Part shown: positions 23,040-27,265 of the stretch, in pieces | How the letters are laid out: each line of letters begins with the position of its first letter | Numbering within the stretch: the first letter of the stretch is position 1 | Assembly: GCA_023245725.1 (NCBI GenBank) | Contig: JAHFJU010000009.1 | Span: forward strand, 1-27,265 | Source of the DNA: Candidatus Peregrinibacteria bacterium | GTDB lineage: Bacteria; Patescibacteriota; Gracilibacteria; UBA1369; UM-FILTER-53-11 | Length of the DNA: 27,265 nucleotides | Reading direction: 5' to 3' | Translations under genes and position numbers: made by a program | The notes under the pieces: generated by a model | Databases searched by the model: none | Told to the model about the DNA's origin: nothing | What the model saw: only the letters and a program-made list of their open reading frames with translations

Positions 23040-23066
23040 ACATCATCGAATTATATTGCGAATGCA

Positions 23067-23101
23067 GCGCGCGAGAGCTGGCGAAGCCAGAACGAGCGCG
23101 C
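23067..23101. repeat. Nested GC-rich hairpin between EamA gene and tRNA-Arg
   Basis: GCGCGC (23067-23072) and GCGCGC (23096-23101) enclose CTGGC-GAA-GCCAG (23078-23090). It is far more GC-rich than its surroundings. No T-run follows on either strand, so it is either a rho-dependent or weak terminator for the EamA gene, or a small dispersed repeat. Confidence 0.6.
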
Positions 23102-23112
23102 AAACTATAACA

Positions 23113-24030
23113 CTAAAGCGAAATCAGATATACACCAAGCGCCGCGCATACGAGTGCTAAAAATTTTGGCGCAAGTGTTGCAAAAGAAAATATTCTGGGA
23201 TCTTTCTTAGAAATAAGTCGCCCACCGAATGCACTCGCGAAAAATAACGCGATCAAAAAAGCTATCAATGGTTGAGATGAAGCGAGCGAGCTCGTAAGCG
23301 CGACATCACCAATCTTGAGCGCAGATAAAAATGCGTAATAACTAATAAATATAGAAATAATAGTCACAAAGAATATTGCATAACCAGCGCGCGGAACTTT
23401 TTCAACATCAGGAGTGCATTTGCGACGTAGAAAAGGAACGAACCAACATAATAACAAAACAAATGATCCACCAAGAGAAATCCACGATATCGCATCAATT
23501 GGGTTCGTATAATAAGAGACAACATAATCGAACATTACATCACCGACTGCCCAAACAACGGCAGCAGGAACAATCAGCAATAACTCTTTTTTAACTGAAA
23601 TGCCTTTATCGAAGCGCAACACGCTAAACACACCGGCAATCAACAAAACGAAAAATCCTATAATTTCATTAACCGCTAATATATCGTGCAAAAAAACATT
23701 ACTTATTATGTATGTAAAAATCGGGTGAAGCGCGACATAAACTAACGCGACCGAATATGCCTCAACAGACTGCAAAACACGATAGTACAAAAAATATGGC
23801 AGCGCATTAACAAATCCCGATAAAATAGTCATCAAAACAATAGAACTCGACGGAATCGAAATTCCAAAGACTAGAAAAAGAAAAACAGTTATAGGAACAC
23901 GGCCTAATGCAAACCAATAAGAATATCTATACTCATTTTTAACATACTTAGTTACAACAATTTCATCGAGCACATTATTAAGAGCCCACAAAAATGTAGT
24001 TAGAAGAGTGAATAAAATCCAATTTAACAT
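23113..24030 (-). CDS. EamA/DMT-family transporter
   Basis: 305 residues with ten membrane helices in two five-helix halves, the EamA (drug/metabolite transporter) layout. The N-terminus FTLLTTFLWALNNVLDEIVV and the start of the second half VVWAVGDVMFDYVVSYYT are related repeats, and helix 4 regions SVALVYVALHPIFTYI and DVALTSSLASSQPLIAFLIA match the family's conserved segment before the last helices of each half. Substrate cannot be predicted; family members export amino acids and other metabolites. It follows the MBL-fold gene on the same strand with a 30-nt gap and is probably co-transcribed. Confidence 0.9.
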   Translation of the reverse strand: MLNWILFTLLTTFLWALNNVLDEIVVTKYVKNEYRYSYWFALGRVPITVFLFLVFGISIPSSSIVLMTILSGFVNALPYFLYYRVLQSVEAYSVALVYVALHPIFTYIISNVFLHDILAVNEIIGFFVLLIAGVFSVLRFDKGISVKKELLLIVPAAVVWAVGDVMFDYVVSYYTNPIDAISWISLGGSFVLLLCWFVPFLRRKCTPDVEKVPRAGYAIFFVTIISIFISYYAFLSALKIGDVALTSSLASSQPLIAFLIALFFASAFGGRLISKKDPRIFSFATLAPKFLALVCAALGVYLISL

Positions 24031-24060
24031 ATTAATAAGACGCTCTCACAGAAACTGAAA

Positions 24061-24729
24061 TCATCCAATCATCGGCTCAAGCACAATAAATTCTGTCTTA
24101 TCAACAGATAGCTGTGAAGGTCCATTCAATTTTACAGATTTTTGAGGCTGAGAATTTAATGCTCCAACCGCTTTCAAGAATGGCTCAACGCCAGTAAGAG
24201 ACATGCTTTGGCCGCAATCGTACATAATAGGTACAACCATACGAGGTTCTATTTGTTCAACGACTTCTTGCGCCTTCTCTGAACTTAGACAAAGAGCTCC
24301 TTTCGATGAACCGCCAACCGGCAATATCAGAATATCTATATCTCCTAATTTTTCTAACATTTCTGGAGTTAGTTTGTGACCTACGCTGCTTAAATGTGCA
24401 ATTTTAAAATCATCAATCGAAAGAACGAACATCAAAACTTCTTGAGCTTCTTCTTTTTTCCCCTCCTCTTTCTCTTTAGGACGATCATGCCCAACAATTG
24501 CATCGAACAAAATACCTCGTGCCTCATACTCTCCCGGCCAATCAAACAAATGTTGATCCTCTTGTTTTTCATAAACCAAAGCAGGATTTTTATCGGACAT
24601 CAAAACAACATCTGCTTTAACAGGAGGATATTTGATTCCAGAAACCTTTAAATCGTACGGATCAATTAGAACCGTACCGTTCTTTCCCTTTATAGTAACG
24701 CACGAAAGGCCATGCCATTGAATTTCCAT
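24061..24729 (-). CDS. Metallo-beta-lactamase-fold protein without the metal motif
   Basis: 222 residues clearly related to the UlaG-like MBL hydrolases (Lactamase_B_3): MEIQWHGLSCVTIKGKNGTV, VLIDPY, DWPGEYEARGILFDAI, IAHLSSVGHKLTPEMLEKLG, DIDILILPVGG and MVVPIMYDCG. Where the family has T-H-x-H-x-D-H after the Asp-Val-Val-Leu strand, this protein reads VVLMSDKNPALVYEK, with no histidine. The HLGD of the third metal site is HLSS, and the final PMHY is PIMY. At least four metal ligands are therefore gone, so it is unlikely to be a metallohydrolase. The frame is intact and conserved elsewhere, suggesting a retained non-catalytic role. It has its own promoter and heads a two-gene unit with EamA. 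Confidence 0.85.
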   Translation of the reverse strand: MEIQWHGLSCVTIKGKNGTVLIDPYDLKVSGIKYPPVKADVVLMSDKNPALVYEKQEDQHLFDWPGEYEARGILFDAIVGHDRPKEKEEGKKEEAQEVLMFVLSIDDFKIAHLSSVGHKLTPEMLEKLGDIDILILPVGGSSKGALCLSSEKAQEVVEQIEPRMVVPIMYDCGQSMSLTGVEPFLKAVGALNSQPQKSVKLNGPSQLSVDKTEFIVLEPMIG

Positions 24730-24737
24730 ATAGCGGG

Positions 24738-24766
24738 ATTATAGAGCGTGACGCGAAGATCGTAAA
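24738..24766 (-). promoter_or_regulatory. Promoter of the MBL-fold gene
   Basis: On the minus strand TTTACG (24761-24766), 17 nt, TATAAT (24738-24743), with the ATG 8 nt further on. A perfect -10 at exact spacing; the transcript would be leaderless. Confidence 0.65.
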
Positions 24767-24807
24767 GATATTGTCAAAGAACGTGAAGCAATAAACAATA
24801 AACGTGA

Positions 24808-24813
24808 TATAAT
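24808..24813 (+). promoter_or_regulatory. -10 element of enolase
   Basis: A perfect TATAAT ends 9 nt before the enolase ATG at 24823, giving a leaderless mRNA. The -35 position (24785-24790) has no consensus match; an AACGTGA repeat (around 24780-24786 and 24801-24807) lies just upstream. Confidence 0.6.
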
Positions 24814-24822
24814 CACAAGCGT

Positions 24823-26121
24823 ATGAAAATCACAAAAATCATTGCACGGGAAGTTATAGATTCGCGCGGAAATCCAACAGTAGAAGTTGTAATGGAAAGC
24901 GACAAACACAGCGGCAGAGCAATTGTACCGAGCGGTGCTTCAACAGGCTCTCACGAAGCTCATGAACTACGCGACAATGACTCGCGAAGATTTTCAGGAA
25001 AAGGCGTTTTAAAAGCAGTAGATAACGTAAATAAAATTATTTCACGAAAACTGAAGGGCGAAAAAGTGCTCGACCAACGAAAACTCGACGAAATGCTAAT
25101 TGAACTCGACGGTACAACTCAAAAAAGCAATCTTGGGGCAAATGCGATTCTGGGGGTTTCTTTGGCATACGCACACCTAAGATCAGAGTTTGAAGAAATA
25201 GCGCTGTATGAATACATTGCATCGCTAGGAAAAAACGCAAAAAAAGATCCAAAGCCACGATTACTCCCATTACCTTTAATGAATATTATAAATGGAGGAG
25301 TACATGCAAGTTCAGGGCTCGATTTTCAAGAGATAATGATTGCTCCAGCAGGTGCAGGCACATTTAAAGAGGCAGTACGAATGGGTTGTGAAGTTTTTCA
25401 CACATTAAAAAAACTTATTGCAGATAAAGGATTTGCTACAAGCGTAGGCGACGAAGGTGGGTTCGCTCCTCAAATTGGCTCACATGAAGCTGCGCTAGAC
25501 CTGATAGTTGAAGCCATAAAAAAATCCGGATACACTCCCGGAGACGACATTTATATTGCACTTGATGTGGCATCATCAGAATTTTATAAAAATGGAGTTT
25601 ATACCCTTAAAATAAAGGGGAAAGAGCAGTCGGTGACACACTCAAATTTACTGAATTACTATAGCGAACTCGCACGAACGTATCCTATTTTCTCAATTGA
25701 AGATGGTTGTGCAGAAGATGACTGGGCTGGTTGGAGAATGATGACTGAACTCATGGGTAAAAACACTCAACTTGTAGGAGACGATTTATTTGTTACAAAT
25801 CACACACGCCTTTCTAGGGGAATTTCAGAGAATATCGCAAACAGCATTTTAATAAAACCGAACCAGATTGGCACGATTACCGAAACAATCGATGTTATTG
25901 ACGAGGCTAAAAAGGCAAATTACACAACTATTGTTTCGCACAGAAGCGGCGAGACTGAAGATGTAACTATTGCACATCTCGCAGTTGGGCTAGAAACAGG
26001 GCAAATTAAAACTGGTTCTCTTTCACGCAGCGAGCGAATTGCAAAATACAACGAGTTGATTCGCATTGAAGAGACTCTTGGCCGAAGAGCAAGGTTTGCG
26101 GGCTTGCCAAAGATCAAGTAA
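24823..26121 (+). CDS. eno: Enolase
   Basis: 432 residues, the normal length. Converts 2-phosphoglycerate to phosphoenolpyruvate in glycolysis and needs Mg2+. The mobile loop GASTG is at 38-42, the substrate-binding region GDEGGFAP contains Glu211, the metal and catalytic segment LIKPNQIGT has Lys345 as the base, and SHRSGETED follows. The N-terminus [20 protein letters not shown] is typical. It is followed after 19 nt by trhP on the same strand. No unusual residue was seen. Confidence 0.98.
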   Translation: MKITKIIAREVIDSRGNPTVEVVMESDKHSGRAIVPSGASTGSHEAHELRDNDSRRFSGKGVLKAVDNVNKIISRKLKGEKVLDQRKLDEMLIELDGTTQKSNLGANAILGVSLAYAHLRSEFEEIALYEYIASLGKNAKKDPKPRLLPLPLMNIINGGVHASSGLDFQEIMIAPAGAGTFKEAVRMGCEVFHTLKKLIADKGFATSVGDEGGFAPQIGSHEAALDLIVEAIKKSGYTPGDDIYIALDVASSEFYKNGVYTLKIKGKEQSVTHSNLLNYYSELARTYPIFSIEDGCAEDDWAGWRMMTELMGKNTQLVGDDLFVTNHTRLSRGISENIANSILIKPNQIGTITETIDVIDEAKKANYTTIVSHRSGETEDVTIAHLAVGLETGQIKTGSLSRSERIAKYNELIRIEETLGRRARFAGLPKIK

Positions 26122-26140
26122 ATGGTAACCTGCTTCTACA

Positions 26141-27265
26141 ATGAAACCAGAACTATTATTGCCGGCCGGTGATTTAGAAAAAATGAAATTCGCATTTCAG
26201 TATGGCGCAGATGCGGTTTACGCAGGAGTACCAATGCTTTCTTTACGTACAAAAGAGAATAAATTCAATATCGCGGTTGTAAAAGATGGCGTTGAGTATG
26301 CAAAATCACTTGGAAAAAAGATTTATTTAACTGTAAATATTTTTCCGCGAAACTACAAAATCCCATTATTTAAAGAGGCAATTCGGCCAATGGCAGACCT
26401 AAAACCAGATGCGTTTATTGTGGCTGATCCCGGAGTTGTAATGCTTTTAAAAGAGTTCGCACCAGAAATCCCTATTCACCTATCAGTTCAGGCTAACAAT
26501 GTAAACTGGGCTTCGGCTCAATTTTGGCATAAGCAAGGGGTTAGCCGCATAATCCTCTCTCGAGAAATTTCATTGCAAGAAATTAAAGGGATTCATGAAC
26601 ACAACCCAGACCTTGAACTGGAATTTTTTGTACATGGCTCCATTTGTATGGCGTACTCCGGCCGTTGTTTGCTTTCTAGCTATATGGCGCATCGCGATGC
26701 TAATCAGGGCATTTGCGCACACAGCTGTCGCTGGGAATACAAAGTGAATAAGGCAATTCCGCGAGGTGCTGCACAAGGCCAAGACTGGCATGAGATTGAT
26801 GAGCAAGAAGCAATCGACAAGCAATACAAACCGCTCGACGCCGATTATTATCTTGAACAGATTGATCGTCCGGGGCAGTATTTTAAAATTGAAGAAGATG
26901 AAAATGGCAGTTACATAATGAACTCAAAAGATTTGTGTTTGGTTGAATATTTGAAGGAGTTGAAAGACGCGGGTGTCTGCAGCTTTAAAGTAGAAGGACG
27001 AAATAAAACTTTGTATTACGTAGCAACCGTTGCGCGCTCATACCGAAAGGCGATCGATGAAATGGAGGCTGGAAAATCGTTCAATAGAGAGCATTTAGTT
27101 GAGCTGGCAAAAACATCAAATCGCGGATTTATTCCCGGATTTTTGGTGCACAATCCTCGTGATAGTGCGCAAGAGTATGAAAAAAATCTTTCGTACCAAA
27201 CGCACGAATTCATGGGAGTTATTCGGGGAGTTGTAGAAAAGGACGGCAAAAAAATGTACGAACTA
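26141..27265 (+). CDS. trhP: tRNA hydroxylation protein TrhP (peptidase U32 family), partial
   Basis: 375 residues are visible and the frame runs off the window end. The start MKPELLLPAGDLEKMKFAFQ and later IHLSVQANNVNWASAQFW, YIMNSKDL and FKVEGR match E. coli YegQ/TrhP closely from memory. The U32 signature is perfect at 161-179 (EFFVHGSICMAYSGRCLLS). Despite the family name these are not proteases of the usual kind: TrhP makes 5-hydroxyuridine at tRNA position 34 using prephenate. Cys169, Cys176, Cys192 and Cys196 lie where the related UbiU binds a [4Fe-4S] cluster (its first two ligands have the same numbers), so cluster binding is plausible. The ATG at 26141 has no Shine-Dalgarno. Confidence 0.93.
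   Translation, partial: MKPELLLPAGDLEKMKFAFQYGADAVYAGVPMLSLRTKENKFNIAVVKDGVEYAKSLGKKIYLTVNIFPRNYKIPLFKEAIRPMADLKPDAFIVADPGVVMLLKEFAPEIPIHLSVQANNVNWASAQFWHKQGVSRIILSREISLQEIKGIHEHNPDLELEFFVHGSICMAYSGRCLLSSYMAHRDANQGICAHSCRWEYKVNKAIPRGAAQGQDWHEIDEQEAIDKQYKPLDADYYLEQIDRPGQYFKIEEDENGSYIMNSKDLCLVEYLKELKDAGVCSFKVEGRNKTLYYVATVARSYRKAIDEMEAGKSFNREHLVELAKTSNRGFIPGFLVHNPRDSAQEYEKNLSYQTHEFMGVIRGVVEKDGKKMYEL

Noticed and set aside
23067..23101. GC-rich hairpin as a rho-independent terminator
   Set aside because: No T-run follows the stem on either strand, so it is listed only as a repeat.
24771..24777. TTGACA on the minus strand (24772-24777) as -35 of the MBL-fold gene
   Set aside because: It is 28 nt from the TATAAT, too far for one promoter; TTTACG at 24761-24766 has the right 17-nt spacing.
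26570..27249. Minus-strand frames near the right edge
   Set aside because: They lie antisense to trhP, whose plus-strand frame is open to the window end and has the full U32 signature.
1..27265. Alternative genetic code with UGA as Gly or Trp
   Set aside because: Several genes end naturally at TGA at family-normal lengths (sufU, the O-antigen ligase-like gene, GNAT), so UGA is a stop here.
1..27265. CRISPR array, transposase, prophage or integrase genes
   Set aside because: No regularly spaced direct repeats and no such protein motifs were seen; the tRNA-Gly end duplication alone does not show a mobile element.

Overview
The window looks like an ordinary chromosomal stretch of a small-genome, moderately AT-rich bacterium, most plausibly a member of the Candidate Phyla Radiation (Patescibacteria; the Peregrinibacteria are a reasonable guess but unproven). 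The reasons are: many short compact operons; almost no Shine-Dalgarno motif before any start; a tiny lysine-rich histone-like protein; small cysteine-rich and Ala-rich proteins of unknown family; and a CPR-like mix of few conserved genes with many orphans. UGA is used as a normal stop (for example at 2289, 7417 and 11613), so the code-25 lineages are excluded. No phage, transposase or CRISPR array is visible.

Layout. 1-2289: the tail of an unknown Ser/Thr/Val-rich protein, then an O-antigen-ligase-like membrane protein with a TPR tail. 2296-7417: a complete Fe-S assembly operon, rrf2(IscR-like)-sufC-sufB-sufD-sufS-sufU, with a sigma70-type promoter whose -10 lies inside an inverted repeat that is probably the regulator's operator. 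7493-9587 (minus): a TPR protein and a membrane-anchored protein of unknown function. 9615-10356: tRNA-Phe, a 0.3 kb gene-free stretch, tRNA-Gly with a duplicated 3' end, a 22-codon basic ORF and a strong terminator. 10376-12237: a likely operon of a 12-cysteine mini-protein, a double GNAT protein and a Fe/Mn superoxide dismutase. 12312-15105: a secreted helical protein and an RBBP9/YdeN-type hydrolase (minus), diverging from a VKOR plus thioredoxin-like lipoprotein pair, then endonuclease III. 15340-18604: a three-gene operon with a cation diffusion facilitator fused to a NifX-like domain between two unrecognised proteins, closed by a bidirectional terminator. 18636-21447 (minus): the classic rpsO-pnp pair. 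21516-22870: a polytopic membrane protein and a 44-residue histone-like protein. 22965-24729 (minus): tRNA-Arg, an EamA transporter and a metallo-beta-lactamase-fold protein lacking its metal motif. 24823-27265: enolase and a tRNA hydroxylation protein TrhP cut by the window edge.

How the genes fit together. The Suf operon supplies clusters that endonuclease III and probably TrhP need, and SOD and the 12-Cys protein suggest oxidative or metal stress handling. VKOR plus the thioredoxin lipoprotein form an extracytoplasmic disulfide-forming pair; two exported proteins nearby carry even numbers of cysteines and are possible clients. Across the window at least seven genes have a -10-like hexamer exactly 8-9 nt before the start codon, which points to leaderless mRNAs as a common mode of expression. 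All family assignments come from reading motifs; no database search was run.
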